Of a stretch of 64,000 nucleotides of DNA, positions 53,107 to 63,755 are shown one piece after another. A model generated the notes under the pieces. That model was not told the origin of the DNA. It worked only from the letters and a program-made list of their open reading frames with translations, and ran no database searches. Origin of the DNA: Sinorhizobium alkalisoli (GTDB taxonomy: Bacteria > Pseudomonadota > Alphaproteobacteria > Rhizobiales > Rhizobiaceae); the NCBI RefSeq assembly GCF_008932245.1, contig NZ_CP034910.1:1612001-1676000 (forward strand). The letters run 5' to 3'. A program made the translations under genes and the position numbers. Position 1 is the first letter of the stretch, and every line of letters begins with the position of its first letter.

Positions 53107-54354
53107 ATGAATGCAAGCGAAATCGCCGGCACGAAACGGACGAGCCTGTGGCGCAATCTGCGCCTGGCGACGTTTCGTGAGGATCTAGGTCCGCTTGGCG
53201 TTGTAGAAGATGGCGCCGTCGCTGTTCGGGAAGGCCGGATCGTCTTTGCGGGCGCCGAAGGCGAGCTGCCATCGGACCTTTTCAAAGCCGACGACGTCGT
53301 CGATTGCGATCGCCGCTGGATGACGCCGGCCCTCATCGACTGCCACACGCATATCGTTCACGGCGGCAACCGCGCCCGCGAGTTTCAGCTGCGGCTGGAG
53401 GGCGCGACCTACGAGGAGATCGCAAAGGCCGGCGGCGGCATCGCTTCCACCGTATTGGCGACGAATGCACTCTCGGTCGACGAACTCGTCGACGTGGCGC
53501 TTCCACGGCTCGACGCCCTGCTCTGCGAAGGCGTTTCGACGGTCGAGGTCAAATCCGGTTACGGCCTCAATATCGATGCCGAGCTGAAGATGTTGCGTGC
53601 GGCGCGGCAATTGGAGAAACGCCGTCCCGTACGCATCGTCACCAGCTATCTCGCCGCTCACGCCACGCCCCTGGAATACAAGGGCCGGAACGGTGCCTAC
53701 ATAGATGAGGTCGTCCTGCCCGGTCTCGACCGTGCCCAATCCGAGGGCCTCGTCGACGCGGTCGACGGGTTCTGCGAGGGCATTGCCTTCACACCGGCGG
53801 AAATCGCACGCGTCTTCTCCCGGGCGACGGCGCTCGGACTCCCGGTCAAGCTCCATGCTGAGCAGCTTTCCGATCTCGGAGGAGCCAAGCTTGCCGCCTC
53901 CTATGGCGCCCTCTCGGCGGATCACCTCGAGTATCTCGATGCCGAAGGGGCCGCCGCCATGGCGGAGGCGGGAACCGTCGCGGTCCTGTTGCCAGGCGCT
54001 TTCTACACGCTCCGCGAAAGGCAGTTGCCGCCGATCGAAGCGCTTCGCGCTGCCGGCGCACGCATTGCCGTCGCCACGGACTGCAATCCGGGCACCTCAC
54101 CGCTGACCTCGTTGTTGCTGACGATGAACATGTCGGCCACCCTCTTCCAACTGACTGTCGAAGAGTGCCTGGCGGGTACCACCCGCGAAGCGGCGCGTGC
54201 ACTCGGCATTCTGGATGAGACCGGCACGATCGAAGCCGGAAAGTCCGCCGACCTTGCAATCTGGAACATCGATGAACCGGCGGAACTGATCTACCGCATC
54301 GGCTTCAATCCCCTGCACGAGCGCGTATTCAAGGGTGAAAGGACCCTCCGATGA
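53107..54354 (+). CDS. hutI: imidazolonepropionase
   Basis: A 415-residue amidohydrolase that opens the ring of 4-imidazolone-5-propanoate to N-formimino-L-glutamate (third step of histidine breakdown). Metal ligands are in [14 protein letters not shown] (two His, near residue 79), KLHAEQLSD (near 253) and [10 protein letters not shown] (Asp near 329). GGGAGG lies upstream of the ATG. First gene of hutI-H-G-U, each pair linked by ATGA overlaps except hutH-hutG (1 base apart). Confidence 0.96.
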   Translation: MNASEIAGTKRTSLWRNLRLATFREDLGPLGVVEDGAVAVREGRIVFAGAEGELPSDLFKADDVVDCDRRWMTPALIDCHTHIVHGGNRAREFQLRLEGATYEEIAKAGGGIASTVLATNALSVDELVDVALPRLDALLCEGVSTVEVKSGYGLNIDAELKMLRAARQLEKRRPVRIVTSYLAAHATPLEYKGRNGAYIDEVVLPGLDRAQSEGLVDAVDGFCEGIAFTPAEIARVFSRATALGLPVKLHAEQLSDLGGAKLAASYGALSADHLEYLDAEGAAAMAEAGTVAVLLPGAFYTLRERQLPPIEALRAAGARIAVATDCNPGTSPLTSLLLTMNMSATLFQLTVEECLAGTTREAARALGILDETGTIEAGKSADLAIWNIDEPAELIYRIGFNPLHERVFKGERTLR

Positions 54355-55886
54355 GCATCATCCTCAAACCCGGTTCGGTTCCGCTCAGGGACCTGCAGAC
54401 GATCTTCTGGACCGGCGAGCCGGCGCGGCTCGATCGCGCCTCCGACGCCCCGATAGAGAAGGCAGCCGCCCGGATTGCCGAGATCGCTGCCGGCGAGGCC
54501 CCGGTCTATGGCATCAATACCGGCTTCGGCAAACTGGCATCGATCAAGATCGACAGCGCCGACGTGGCGACCCTGCAGCGCAACCTCATCCTGTCGCATT
54601 GCTGCGGCGTGGGGGAGCCGCTGCCGGAGAACATCGTGCGCCTGATCATGGCGCTCAAGCTGATCTCGCTCGGGCGCGGCGCCTCCGGCGTGCGGCTGGA
54701 ACTCGTGCGTCTTATCGAGTCGATGCTGGAGCGCGGCGTCGTTCCCCTGATCCCCGAAAAGGGGTCGGTCGGCGCCTCGGGCGATCTCGCGCCGCTCGCC
54801 CACATGGCCGCAGTGATGATGGGCGAAGGCGAAGCCTTCTTCCAGGGCGAGCGCATGACGGCGATGGCGGCGCTGCGGGCAGCCGGGCTTTCCGCCGTCA
54901 CGCTCGTCGCCAAGGAAGGCCTGGCGCTGATCAACGGCACACAGGTCTCGACGGCGCTGGCACTCGCCGGCCTCTTCCGCACCCATCGCGCCGCGCAGGC
55001 AGCGCTCATCACGGGCGCGCTCTCGACGGATGCCGCGATGGGTTCATCCGCCCCCTTCCACCCGGACATCCACACGCTACGCGGCCATCGCGGTCAGATC
55101 GACACCGCCGCCGCGCTTCGCCGCCTGCTCGAAGGCTCCGCCATCCGCCAGAGCCATGTCGAAGGCGACGAGCGTGTGCAGGATCCATACTGCATCCGCT
55201 GCCAGCCGCAGGTTGACGGCGCCTGTCTCGATCTCCTGCGCTCCGTTGCCGCCACGCTGACGGTCGAGGCAAATGCCGTGACCGATAATCCGCTGGTGCT
55301 CTCGGACGATTCCGTCGTCTCCGGTGGCAATTTCCACGCCGAGCCGGTGGCTTTCGCCGCCGACCAGATCGCGCTTGCGGTCTGCGAGATCGGTGCCATT
55401 TCGCAGCGGCGGATCGCGCTTCTCGTCGATCCCGCGCTGAGCTACGGCCTGCCCGCGTTCCTTGCCAGAAACCCCGGGCTCAATTCCGGCCTGATGATTG
55501 CCGAGGTCACCTCGGCCGCGCTGATGTCGGAGAACAAGCAGCTCTCTCATCCCGCATCGGTCGACTCGACGCCGACCTCCGCCAACCAGGAAGACCATGT
55601 CTCCATGGCCTGCCACGGCGCCCGCCGTCTCGGGCAGATGACCGACAACCTCTTCTCGATCATCGGCATCGAGGCCCTTACCGCCGTGCAGGGCATCGAG
55701 TTCCGGGCGCCTCTGACGACCAGCCCCGAACTGCAGAAGGCCGCCGCTGCCGTGCGCGCCGTTTCGCCGACGATCGCCGAGGATCGCTACATGGCCGATG
55801 ACTTGCGGGCGGCCGGCGAACTCGTCGCCACCGGCCGGCTCGCCGCCGCCGTCTCCGACGGCATCCTGCCGGACCTGGAGAGCTGA
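54351..55886 (+). CDS. hutH: histidine ammonia-lyase
   Basis: A 511-residue enzyme that deaminates histidine to urocanate. The MIO cofactor triad Ala142-Ser143-Gly144 is in [12 protein letters not shown], at the same position as in Pseudomonas putida HutH. Tyr of [13 protein letters not shown] (near 53) is a second catalytic residue. Start overlaps the hutI stop (ATGA). Length is typical (about 510). Cytoplasmic homotetramer in the family. Confidence 0.97.
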   Translation: MSIILKPGSVPLRDLQTIFWTGEPARLDRASDAPIEKAAARIAEIAAGEAPVYGINTGFGKLASIKIDSADVATLQRNLILSHCCGVGEPLPENIVRLIMALKLISLGRGASGVRLELVRLIESMLERGVVPLIPEKGSVGASGDLAPLAHMAAVMMGEGEAFFQGERMTAMAALRAAGLSAVTLVAKEGLALINGTQVSTALALAGLFRTHRAAQAALITGALSTDAAMGSSAPFHPDIHTLRGHRGQIDTAAALRRLLEGSAIRQSHVEGDERVQDPYCIRCQPQVDGACLDLLRSVAATLTVEANAVTDNPLVLSDDSVVSGGNFHAEPVAFAADQIALAVCEIGAISQRRIALLVDPALSYGLPAFLARNPGLNSGLMIAEVTSAALMSENKQLSHPASVDSTPTSANQEDHVSMACHGARRLGQMTDNLFSIIGIEALTAVQGIEFRAPLTTSPELQKAAAAVRAVSPTIAEDRYMADDLRAAGELVATGRLAAAVSDGILPDLES

Positions 55887-55887
55887 C

Positions 55888-56703
55888 ATGGCCGTCTTCG
55901 AAGTCCGGCGCGGCACCTCGCCCGTCATCCTCGGCTTTCCCCATACGGGCACAGACGTGCCGCCGCCGATCTGGCAGCGGTTGAACGACAACGGCCGGCT
56001 TCTTGCCGACACCGACTGGCATATTCACGAGCTCTACGAGGGCCTGCTGCCGGAAGCGACGACAGTGCGGGCGACCTTCCATCGCTACGTCGTCGACGCC
56101 AATCGCGATCCGCAAGGCGTCAGCCTCTATCCGGGACAGAACACGACCGGCCTTGTGCCGGAGACCGATTTCGACGGTGCGGCGATCTGGAAGAAAGGCG
56201 AAGGCCCGCGAGACGCGGACATCGCCGCGCGGCTGCGCGACTTTCACGCGCCCTATCATGCGGCCCTTGCGGCAGAGGTCGCCCGCGTCAAGGCGATCCA
56301 CGGCATCGCTGTCCTCTACGACTGCCACTCGATCCGCTCGCATATTCCTTTCCTCTTCGAGGGCAAGCTGCCGGACTTCAATATCGGCACGGATATGGGC
56401 CGGACCTGTGACCCGGCAATCGAGACTGCGGCAGACGAATGTGCTGCAAACGCAATCGGTTACAACCATGTCCTGAATGGACGCTTCAAGGGCGGCTGGA
56501 CGACCCGACACTATGGCAGACCGGAAGACGGTGTACACGCGATCCAGATGGAACTGGCGCAGTCGACGCATCTTGCAATGGAGGCGCCGCCCTTCGCGCT
56601 CGACGCGGCCAAGGCCGAACGGCTTCGCGCCCATCTCAAGGCCATACTGGAACGCATCGAGACAAAGGCATTCGACCTCAAACGCTCAAGGAGTGAGGCA
56701 TGA
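55888..56703 (+). CDS. hutG: N-formylglutamate deformylase (HutG)
   Basis: A 271-residue N-formylglutamate amidohydrolase. Zinc-site candidates are the His of [10 protein letters not shown] (near residue 19), the Asp/His of YDCHSIRSH (near 149) and [11 protein letters not shown] (near 67). It releases formate from formylglutamate in the five-step histidine pathway; the partner HutF (formiminoglutamate deiminase) is not in this window, though the family may also act together with other enzymes. It begins one base after the hutH stop. Confidence 0.92.
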   Translation: MAVFEVRRGTSPVILGFPHTGTDVPPPIWQRLNDNGRLLADTDWHIHELYEGLLPEATTVRATFHRYVVDANRDPQGVSLYPGQNTTGLVPETDFDGAAIWKKGEGPRDADIAARLRDFHAPYHAALAAEVARVKAIHGIAVLYDCHSIRSHIPFLFEGKLPDFNIGTDMGRTCDPAIETAADECAANAIGYNHVLNGRFKGGWTTRHYGRPEDGVHAIQMELAQSTHLAMEAPPFALDAAKAERLRAHLKAILERIETKAFDLKRSRSEA

Positions 56704-58379
56704 ACATCAACAATCCGCGCCACAATATCCGCGAGGTGCGCAGTCCGCGCGGAACCGAACTCAACGCGAAGAGCTGGCTCACGGAGGCGCCGCTCCGGAT
56801 GCTGATGAACAATCTCGACCCGGACGTTGCGGAAAACCCGCACGAACTCGTCGTCTATGGCGGCATCGGCCGCGCTGCCCGGACCTGGGCCGATTTCGAC
56901 CGCATCGTCGCGACGCTCAAGGACCTGAACGAGGACGAGACCCTGCTCGTGCAGTCCGGCAAGCCCGTCGGCGTCTTCCGCACCCACAAGGATGCGCCGC
57001 GCGTGCTGATCGCCAATTCCAACCTCGTGCCGCACTGGGCCAACTGGGATCATTTCAACGACCTGGATAAGAAGGGCCTTGCGATGTACGGCCAGATGAC
57101 GGCCGGCTCGTGGATCTATATCGGCACGCAAGGCATCGTACAGGGCACCTACGAGACTTTTGCCGAGGCCGGGCGCCAGCATTATGGCGGCAATCTCAAG
57201 GGCAAGTGGATCCTGACCGGCGGCCTCGGCGGCATGGGTGGCGCGCAGCCGCTGGCGGCCGTCATGGCCGGTGCCTCATGCCTCGCGGTCGAATGCAATC
57301 CGGACTCGATCGATTTCCGCCTGCGCACCCGCTATCTCGACGAGAAGGCGGAGACGCTCGAGGACGCAATGACGATGATTGAGCGCTGGACGAAGGCCGG
57401 CGAGGCGAAGTCCGTCGGGTTGCTCGGCAATGCTTCGGAAATCCTGCCCGAAATGGTCCGCCGCGGCATTCGTCCCGATATGGTCACCGACCAGACCTCG
57501 GCGCATGATCCGATCAACGGCTATCTGCCGAAGGGCTGGACCATGGCCGAATGGAAGGCCCGGCGCGAAAGCGACCCGAAGGCAGTCGAAAAGGCGGCCC
57601 GCGCCTCGATGAGGGAGCATGTCGAAGCCATGCTCGCCTTCTGGGACGCCGGTATCCCGACGCTCGACTACGGCAACAATATCCGTCAGGTCGCGAAGGA
57701 CGAGGGCCTGGCGCGTGCCTTCGACTTCCCCGGCTTCGTGCCCGCCTATATTCGCCCGCTCTTCTGCAAGGGCATCGGACCGTTCCGCTGGGCTGCCCTT
57801 TCCGGCGATCCGGAGGACATCTACAGGACGGATCAAAAAGTCAAGGAACTGCTGCCGGACGACGAGCACCTGCACAATTGGCTCGACATGGCGCGCGAAC
57901 GCATCGCCTTTCAGGGGCTTCCGGCGCGCATCTGCTGGGTCGGACTCGGTGACCGCCATCGCCTCGGTCTCACCTTCAACGAGATGGTGCGCACGGGCGA
58001 ATTGAAGGCCCCGGTCGTCATCGGCCGCGACCACCTCGATTCCGGCTCGGTGGCATCGCCGAACCGCGAGACCGAAGCGATGAGGGATGGATCCGATGCG
58101 GTGTCAGACTGGCCTCTGCTCAACGCGCTTCTCAACACCGCCTCCGGGGCAACCTGGGTGTCGCTGCACCATGGCGGCGGCGTCGGCATGGGCTTCTCAC
58201 AGCATTCCGGCATGGTGATCTGCTGCGACGGCAGCGAGGAGGCGGAGCGCCGCATCGCGCGGGTACTCTGGAACGATCCGGCGACCGGCGTCATGCGTCA
58301 CGCGGATGCGGGCTACGACATCGCGATCGACTGCGCCAAGGAACAGGGACTGCGCCTGCCCGCCATTCTCGGGAACTGA
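56700..58379 (+). CDS. hutU: urocanate hydratase
   Basis: A 559-residue urocanase that adds water to urocanate (second step) using tightly bound NAD+. The nucleotide-binding [11 protein letters not shown] is near residue 175; the conserved C-terminal block is [19 protein letters not shown] (near 485). The active-site Cys of [14 protein letters not shown] (near 410) is present. It starts inside the hutG stop (ATGA) and is followed by a 12-base-stem terminator, closing the operon. Confidence 0.97.
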   Translation: MNINNPRHNIREVRSPRGTELNAKSWLTEAPLRMLMNNLDPDVAENPHELVVYGGIGRAARTWADFDRIVATLKDLNEDETLLVQSGKPVGVFRTHKDAPRVLIANSNLVPHWANWDHFNDLDKKGLAMYGQMTAGSWIYIGTQGIVQGTYETFAEAGRQHYGGNLKGKWILTGGLGGMGGAQPLAAVMAGASCLAVECNPDSIDFRLRTRYLDEKAETLEDAMTMIERWTKAGEAKSVGLLGNASEILPEMVRRGIRPDMVTDQTSAHDPINGYLPKGWTMAEWKARRESDPKAVEKAARASMREHVEAMLAFWDAGIPTLDYGNNIRQVAKDEGLARAFDFPGFVPAYIRPLFCKGIGPFRWAALSGDPEDIYRTDQKVKELLPDDEHLHNWLDMARERIAFQGLPARICWVGLGDRHRLGLTFNEMVRTGELKAPVVIGRDHLDSGSVASPNRETEAMRDGSDAVSDWPLLNALLNTASGATWVSLHHGGGVGMGFSQHSGMVICCDGSEEAERRIARVLWNDPATGVMRHADAGYDIAIDCAKEQGLRLPAILGN

Positions 58380-58384
58380 CGGAA

Positions 58385-58412
58385 GAAGGAGGCCGCCGCA
58401 GCGGCCTCCTTC
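58385..58412 (+). terminator. terminator of hut operon
   Basis: A perfect 12-base stem, GAAGGAGGCCGC (58385-58396) and GCGGCCTCCTTC (58401-58412), with loop CGCA, six bases after the hutU stop; TCT follows. Confidence 0.82.
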
Positions 58413-58425
58413 TCTGCGGCCTGGC

Positions 58426-58451
58426 GGAACCACCGGCGGTTCAATGCAATT
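58426..58451 (+). promoter_or_regulatory. RpoE2-like promoter motif
   Basis: GGAAC (58426-58430), 19 bases, TT (58450-58451). It fits GGAAC-N19-TT, 88 bases before the small membrane protein gene. Confidence 0.4.
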
Positions 58452-58538
58452 CTTGCGGGAGGATCTTCCCTTTCGACATACGCTCCATAGTTAAAGCCTT
58501 ATGGCCGCAAAGCATTCATCCATGGAAGCGGGGGTAAG

Positions 58539-58700
58539 ATGTCCGTGTTGATCAGCATTCTGATTACGTTTCTCGTCGTCGTCCTGGTGCTCTACCTTGT
58601 CAACCGGCTGGCGCTGGACGGCCGCACCAAGCAGATCGTCCAGGCCATCGTGATCATCATCGGAATTCTTTCCTTGCTGAGATATCTCGCCGTGTTCTGA
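58539..58700 (+). CDS. small two-helix membrane protein (53 aa)
   Basis: A 53-residue protein with two hydrophobic helices (residues 2-21 and 33-47) separated by NRLALDGRTKQ, ending SLLRYLAVF. It is the paralogue of the protein at 11812-11982, sharing the SILIT, VLYLV, KQ and SLL.YL.VF positions. A GGGGG stretch precedes the ATG. An RpoE2-like motif lies upstream. It resembles small Thivi_2564-type membrane proteins; function unknown. It is convergent with the M81 gene. Confidence 0.78.
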   Translation: MSVLISILITFLVVVLVLYLVNRLALDGRTKQIVQAIVIIIGILSLLRYLAVF

Positions 58701-58713
58701 CGGCCGGCGGGAA

Positions 58714-60153
58714 TCAGCTCTCGCTCCACCGTCTCGACAGGCGCGACCTCGGCACGAACTCGAATTCGGAATCGAAAGGGAACATCGGGCGTCGGCGGCG
58801 TTCGCAGGCGAGGCTCGCTATGTCCTGATTGACGACGCCGTCCGTCAGCGCCATCAGGTTGGGCTTGGCAATCGGCGCCAGTTCCGGCGAGAGATAACCG
58901 GACTTCACGACGAGCAGCCGCATGGCCTCCGGCTCGAGGCCGAGACGCCGGAAATCCTCCAGCGCGTGATAAGGCCGGCGCCGCGCCGACAGGACGGCCA
59001 TGATTCCCCCGACCCGGATCACCGCCTGCCGCTCCGCCGAAGCGCCCGGATTATCAAGCCGCACGACCTCGGCCGTCACCGCAACGCTCGCGCTCGATCG
59101 ATCGAGACTGCCGCCGATGCTCAGGTTCAGGCAGTCACCCTCGCCGGCTGCGAAACAGGCGTCTACGGCCGGCCGATCCGCAATGCCGGCGATCAAGGCG
59201 TCCGTCCAGTCGCGAGCCAGAAGCGCCTTCAGCACATCGGTGCGGTCACCGACGCCGCCCCCGGTCGGGTTGTCGCCGGAATCGGCGAGAATGACGGGTC
59301 TGTTGGTCGACCTTTCGGCGATGGCGAGCATATCCTCGAGCGGGCCTGTGACAGGCCCAAAACGAAACTTCTTCCGTGCATTCCAATAGCTTGCGGCGAT
59401 TTCTTCCGCCGCTTTCGAGGCCGCGACCCTCTCGAGACCGGTGATGACGGCGCAGGCGGTCGCCCGCGGCTCGTCCGCCCAGACGTAGCCGACCATCAGG
59501 TTGGCATCGAGGATGCCAGGACGCCTGTCGATTTCCGCCAGCGCACGATAGAGATTTGCCGCCGGCTCGTCTTCTGTCGAGGTGCGCTCGCCCGGCAGCA
59601 GCACCGGCACCGGCGCCCAGGCAACGCCGGGACGCATTCCCTTGCCGCACGCCTTGACCAGCATCGACCAGGCCCTGACCATGGTTTCGACCGTGTCGAT
59701 ATGCGGCGCGGTCCGGTAGGCTGCGAAAATGTCGATCGCATCGACGACCCGCTGACTGACATTGCCGTGCAGGTCGTAGCTGACCGCGACCGGGCAATCG
59801 GGGCCAACGATCGCGCGAGCGGAAGTGATCCAGTCGCCCTCGGCATCGTCCATGCCGTCGACGTTCATTGCGCCATGCATGGCGAGATAGAGCCCGTCGA
59901 TCGGCAGGGCAGAGCGAAGCCGGTCCAGAAACTCCCTCTTGAGAACGTTATAGGCCGGTTGGGATACCGGGCCGCCGGGCACGGCCCGCGCATGGAGGAG
60001 TGGAAGAGGCTCCACGCCATCCGCCTCGACAAAGCTGAAGGCACCGACCTGCAGCAATTCTTCACCCCTCAGGATCCGGAAATCGTCGACGGTCATCAGA
60101 ACCGGCGAGTAGGTGCTGCACTCCGTATGAATACCACCGACGGCGATCCGCAT
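58714..60153 (-). CDS. M81 family metallopeptidase (MlrC-like)
   Basis: A 479-residue cytoplasmic protein of peptidase family M81 (DUF1485), whose founding member MlrC degrades linearised microcystin. Typical N-terminal motifs are VGGIHTECSTYSP (residues 5-17, metal-binding His) and LYLAMHGAMNVDG (near 93); VSYDLHGNVS (near 124) holds a further Asp/His pair and ADSGDNPTGGGVGD (near 290) is conserved. The usual substrate is unknown; small peptides or modified amino compounds are likely. It is the last gene of the RpiR-SDR-GH20-M81 operon, 7 bases after the GH20 stop. Confidence 0.9.
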   Translation of the reverse strand: MRIAVGGIHTECSTYSPVLMTVDDFRILRGEELLQVGAFSFVEADGVEPLPLLHARAVPGGPVSQPAYNVLKREFLDRLRSALPIDGLYLAMHGAMNVDGMDDAEGDWITSARAIVGPDCPVAVSYDLHGNVSQRVVDAIDIFAAYRTAPHIDTVETMVRAWSMLVKACGKGMRPGVAWAPVPVLLPGERTSTEDEPAANLYRALAEIDRRPGILDANLMVGYVWADEPRATACAVITGLERVAASKAAEEIAASYWNARKKFRFGPVTGPLEDMLAIAERSTNRPVILADSGDNPTGGGVGDRTDVLKALLARDWTDALIAGIADRPAVDACFAAGEGDCLNLSIGGSLDRSSASVAVTAEVVRLDNPGASAERQAVIRVGGIMAVLSARRRPYHALEDFRRLGLEPEAMRLLVVKSGYLSPELAPIAKPNLMALTDGVVNQDIASLACERRRRPMFPFDSEFEFVPRSRLSRRWSES

Positions 60154-60160
60154 GGCCGCC

Positions 60161-62080
60161 TCACAGCATTGGGCTCAAGGGCGCGATCGCCGCGAAACGC
60201 AGCCAGTCTTTTTTGTCCTTCGGCGTCCAGGCCGCCTCGGCAATCGCCGGCAGGCGCGGGAAGACCAGCCGGTTGAAATAGCCGCGCGAAAGAAAGTGCT
60301 CGGACCAGATGCAGGCCTGCACGCCCCTCATCCGGCTCCTCAGTTCCTTGGGAAATTCGCCCTCGGCTTCGTAGGCATATGTGTGTTCCGGCGTTGACGT
60401 TCCCGCCCAACTTGCACCTGGCTCCTGCCAGGCGTCCGCCTGCGCCATATCGAGGTAGTAGGCCTGGCCCGGGGTCATGACGACATCATAGCCGTCGCGC
60501 GCCAGATCGATGCCGACCTTCGGATTTTCCCAGGCCATCAAGAGCGTGTCCTCGGCACCGACGCCGCCGCCATGGGCGACCTCGTTCCAGCCAACGAGGC
60601 TACGGCCGCGCGCCGTCAGCATCTGTTTCACTTTCTTCAGGAAAAAGGACTGCAGCGAAAAAGTGCCGGAAATGCCCTCCTCTTCCATCAGCCTGCGGGC
60701 TTTCGGGGAGGCTAGCCAGGATCCGTCCGCTACCTCGTCACCGCCGATATGGATATAGCGGCTCGGAAAGAGATCGACCATTTCATCGAAGACTTTCGCG
60801 AGGAACTCGTAGGTCAGCGGGACCGCAGGGTTGAGCGCATTGTTCGGGTAACCCTGGACGGAGTGGTAGCTTTCCGGTGCCTCCTGCCCGTCGGCGAGTT
60901 CCGGAAGCGCGGCGAGCACGGCGGTGCTGTGGCCGGGAATGTCGATCTCCGGAACGACCTCGACATTCAGCGCCGCCGCATGGGCGACGATTTCCCGGAC
61001 ATCCTCCTGGCCATAATAGCCGCCGACCGGTTCGGCGCCGTTGCCGAGTTGCGGCAGCAGCGGCTCGTCCGGCCCGCGCAAGACCCCGAGTGTCGTCAAA
61101 GTCGGAAAGGCCTTGATCTCCAGCCGCCAGGCCTCGTCGTCCGTCAGGTGCCAATGGAAGATGTTGAGCTTGAACCAGGCGAGAATGTCGATCAGCCGCA
61201 GCACGTCTGCCGTCGGATAGAATTGCCTGGAGACATCGAGATGGCAACCGCGCCAGCCATAGCGCGGAGCGTCGCGGATCGTGCCGGAAGCCGGAAAACG
61301 GAACGTCCCCGGGTGATGGCGCGCGCCGTCGAGAAGCTGCGCCAGTGTCGTCAACCCGTATTGGCGGCCTGCGGGTGAGCCGTAGCCGAGCCGGATCTCC
61401 CCACCGGAGAACTCAAGGTCATAGGCCTCCTGTCCCAGATGTTCTTTCTGCGCAAACGCAACCGACCGCCCCTGTGCCGAGGGCGCGAGACTGAAGGGGG
61501 CATGCCCTGCGGGAAACAGCCGATGGAAGAGAGCGAGAACGTCCGACATCGCCGCGATGTCCTGCGAGCGGCTGCCCTCCGCCGGAAAGAGAACCACCGG
61601 CAGTCCCTCCCCCGGCTCCGCGTCGATTGCGGCCGGCCAGGGCTGCAGCGAAAACGGGAGCTCCAACCGCCCTTCCGGCAGCCGTGCAGGCGGGGGCTCG
61701 CTTTTCGCTCCGTCCAATTGCAGATCCGAAACCGCGACCGGCAGATGCCGGCCATCCGAAAGCGTCAGATAGGCCGACTTCGCCCCGTCCACGCAATGTT
61801 TCGCCTGCCGGTGCAGGCCGCCGACGGTGAAGAACCAGGCTTCTCCCGGCTGCAGCGTCAGATCGTCCGGCGGCGCGAATTCATGGAAATTGGCATTGCG
61901 GCGCAGGAAAATCGCATTCTCGCAAGCGCTCGGATCGATGACGCGGGTGAGTGAGGTATAGACCAGACGAAAGCCGCTGAGCGGCGCCTCCGACAGATTG
62001 AAAAAGGTGAAGGTGAAGCGTCCATTGGCGCCGCCTTCCGGCTGCCAGGCAGATTCGAGGCGATAAGAGACCGGCTGCAT
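60161..62080 (-). CDS. GH20 beta-N-acetylhexosaminidase-like protein
   Basis: A 639-residue protein. Residues 1-110 form a beta-sandwich-like module (FTFTFFNLSEAPLSGFRLVY), then a GH20b domain, then the TIM barrel from about residue 270 (YGWRGCHLDVSRQFYPT, FHWHLTDDEAWRLEIKAFP). The catalytic Asp-Glu pair is in YIHIGGDEV (near 447). No signal peptide is seen, so the enzyme may act in the cytoplasm on imported amino-sugar oligomers. The ATG at 62080 is chosen because GGAGG abuts the ATG at 62086. Second-last gene of the operon. Confidence 0.93.
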   Translation of the reverse strand: MQPVSYRLESAWQPEGGANGRFTFTFFNLSEAPLSGFRLVYTSLTRVIDPSACENAIFLRRNANFHEFAPPDDLTLQPGEAWFFTVGGLHRQAKHCVDGAKSAYLTLSDGRHLPVAVSDLQLDGAKSEPPPARLPEGRLELPFSLQPWPAAIDAEPGEGLPVVLFPAEGSRSQDIAAMSDVLALFHRLFPAGHAPFSLAPSAQGRSVAFAQKEHLGQEAYDLEFSGGEIRLGYGSPAGRQYGLTTLAQLLDGARHHPGTFRFPASGTIRDAPRYGWRGCHLDVSRQFYPTADVLRLIDILAWFKLNIFHWHLTDDEAWRLEIKAFPTLTTLGVLRGPDEPLLPQLGNGAEPVGGYYGQEDVREIVAHAAALNVEVVPEIDIPGHSTAVLAALPELADGQEAPESYHSVQGYPNNALNPAVPLTYEFLAKVFDEMVDLFPSRYIHIGGDEVADGSWLASPKARRLMEEEGISGTFSLQSFFLKKVKQMLTARGRSLVGWNEVAHGGGVGAEDTLLMAWENPKVGIDLARDGYDVVMTPGQAYYLDMAQADAWQEPGASWAGTSTPEHTYAYEAEGEFPKELRSRMRGVQACIWSEHFLSRGYFNRLVFPRLPAIAEAAWTPKDKKDWLRFAAIAPLSPML

Positions 62081-62098
62081 GCGCATCCTCCAGTAGGT

Positions 62099-62890
62099 TC
62101 AATAGTGGCTGGACTGCGAAAATGTGCGGGCAAGCTCGGCCTGCCCGGCGGTGAGCCCGCAATCGACCGGCAGGCAGACGCCCGTGATGGCACTCGCCTG
62201 CGGTCCTGCCAGGAAGTGCACGGCATTGGCGACGTCCTCGGGATTGACGATGCGCTGCAGCGGATACCAGCGCTGCGCCTCTTCGAAGACTTGCGGGTTG
62301 GCCCGGGCACGCGCCTCCCACGCGTGCGTGCGCACCGTGCCCGGCGCCACGGCATTCGCCCGTATGCCGAATTTTCCATATTCGACGGCGATCAGCCTCG
62401 TAAGGTGCAGAAGGCCCGCCTTGGCGGCGCTATAGGCCGGATGGCCGAAGACGCCGACAGCGTTCACCGAGGCGATGTTGACGACGGAGCCGCGGCTCTC
62501 CTTCAGCATGTCCTCGACCGCTCGGAAGCAGAGGAAGGCGGCCTCCAGATTGAGCGCATTATCGCCCCGCCAGACTTCCGGCGTCGTCTCCTGCAGGCTG
62601 ACGGCGCGGGCGCCGCCCGCATTGTTGACGAGCGTTGTCACCGTACCGAGACCCGCGGCCGCTGTCGCCATGGCCGCTACGCTCGCGGCCTCGGTGACAT
62701 CGCAGGCGATCGCCACGAAACGGCCCTCGCCGAGATCACGGGCAAGCCCACCGGCGGCTTCGCCGTCAAGGTCGGCGAGCACGATAACATCGTGGCCGTC
62801 GCTCAGCCGCAAACTGATGGCACGCCCGATGTCGCCGGCGGCGCCGGTGACGATCGCAACGGATCTAGTCGAGCGGGCTTGCCCTGGCAT
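62099..62890 (-). CDS. SDR-family oxidoreductase
   Basis: A 263-residue classical short-chain dehydrogenase. The NAD(P) motif is VTGAAGDIGRAI (residues 14-25), NNAG is present near 91 (VNNAGGARAV), and the catalytic Ser/Tyr/Lys are in NIASVNAVGV (Ser near 138) and YSAAKAG (Tyr-x-x-x-Lys near 151-155). The Asp of ADLDGEAAG (near 39) suggests NAD(H). The start at 62890 follows GGAGATTGAT and lies one base after the RpiR stop (TGA-T-ATG). Substrate unknown; a sugar or polyol is likely from the context. Confidence 0.92.
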   Translation of the reverse strand: MPGQARSTRSVAIVTGAAGDIGRAISLRLSDGHDVIVLADLDGEAAGGLARDLGEGRFVAIACDVTEAASVAAMATAAAGLGTVTTLVNNAGGARAVSLQETTPEVWRGDNALNLEAAFLCFRAVEDMLKESRGSVVNIASVNAVGVFGHPAYSAAKAGLLHLTRLIAVEYGKFGIRANAVAPGTVRTHAWEARARANPQVFEEAQRWYPLQRIVNPEDVANAVHFLAGPQASAITGVCLPVDCGLTAGQAELARTFSQSSHY

Positions 62891-62891
62891 A

Positions 62892-63755
62892 TCAATCTCC
62901 AAGAAGTTGGCGGTCGTCGCCATCCCTGTGCGTCACCAATTGCTGCTTGATGCGTCTGAGCGTCTCGGTCGCCTGCGGCTGCACCCGGTAGGCGACGAGG
63001 CTTGCGAGGATGTCGACCAGCGCCAGATAGGCGATGCGGGTGGATGTCGGACGATAGATGTTGTTGCCCTCCGGCAGATCGACCGGAACGGCGATATCGG
63101 CGGAAGCGGCAACCGGACTGTCGCTCTGCGTCAGCGCGATCGTCAAAACCTTCGCCTCGCGGGCGAGCGTGAAGGCGCGCACAAGTTCCGCATTTCGCCC
63201 CGAAAAGGAAGAGCCGATAATCACGTCTCTCGGCTTCGCCGCTGCCGCCATCATCAATTGCATGCTGTGGTCGGAACTCGACGTGATGCGCAGGCCGAGG
63301 CGGAAGAGGCGGTTCTGCAACTCGCCCGCGATCATCGAGGAATTGCCTCCGGAACCGAAGGCATAGATCATCTCGGCGGCGGCCATCCGGTCGGCCGCCT
63401 CGGCGACCGCCGCCACGTCGAGCGACCGGTGCAAGAGGAACAGCGCGTTCTGCGCCTTGCCGATGATATCCTGCGCGACATCGGCCGGCTCCTGGCTCTT
63501 CGGCTCGGGCTTGAGATACCTCATGCCGACATAGGCGGTACGGGCGAGCTGAACCTTGAAATCGGAAAAGCTCTCGCAGCCCAAACGCCGGCAAAAACGC
63601 GTGACGGTCGGCGGCGAGACGTCCGCCCGGCCCGCCAGCTCGATGATCGATGCGTTTACGGCGAACTCGAAATCCGTGAACAGGATTTCGGCGATGCGGC
63701 TTTCCGACTGGGACAGCCGCTCCTTTTCCTCCTGCAATGTCGCAAAAATGTCCAT
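62892..63755 (-). CDS. RpiR-family transcriptional regulator
   Basis: A 287-residue regulator with an N-terminal HTH_6 domain (residues 1-75: RIAEILFTDFEFAVNASI, then GRADVSPPTVTRFCRRLGCESFSDFK) and a C-terminal SIS phospho-sugar domain (about 115-265: IYAFGSGGNSSMIAGELQNR, VIIGSSFSGRNAELVRAF). RpiR/MurR-type proteins sense sugar phosphates such as amino-sugar phosphates, which fits the GH20 gene in the same operon. First gene of RpiR-SDR-GH20-M81. I start at 63755; an upstream frame exists but is poor. The ribosome site (GTTCGGG) is weak. Confidence 0.92.
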   Translation of the reverse strand: MDIFATLQEEKERLSQSESRIAEILFTDFEFAVNASIIELAGRADVSPPTVTRFCRRLGCESFSDFKVQLARTAYVGMRYLKPEPKSQEPADVAQDIIGKAQNALFLLHRSLDVAAVAEAADRMAAAEMIYAFGSGGNSSMIAGELQNRLFRLGLRITSSSDHSMQLMMAAAAKPRDVIIGSSFSGRNAELVRAFTLAREAKVLTIALTQSDSPVAASADIAVPVDLPEGNNIYRPTSTRIAYLALVDILASLVAYRVQPQATETLRRIKQQLVTHRDGDDRQLLGD

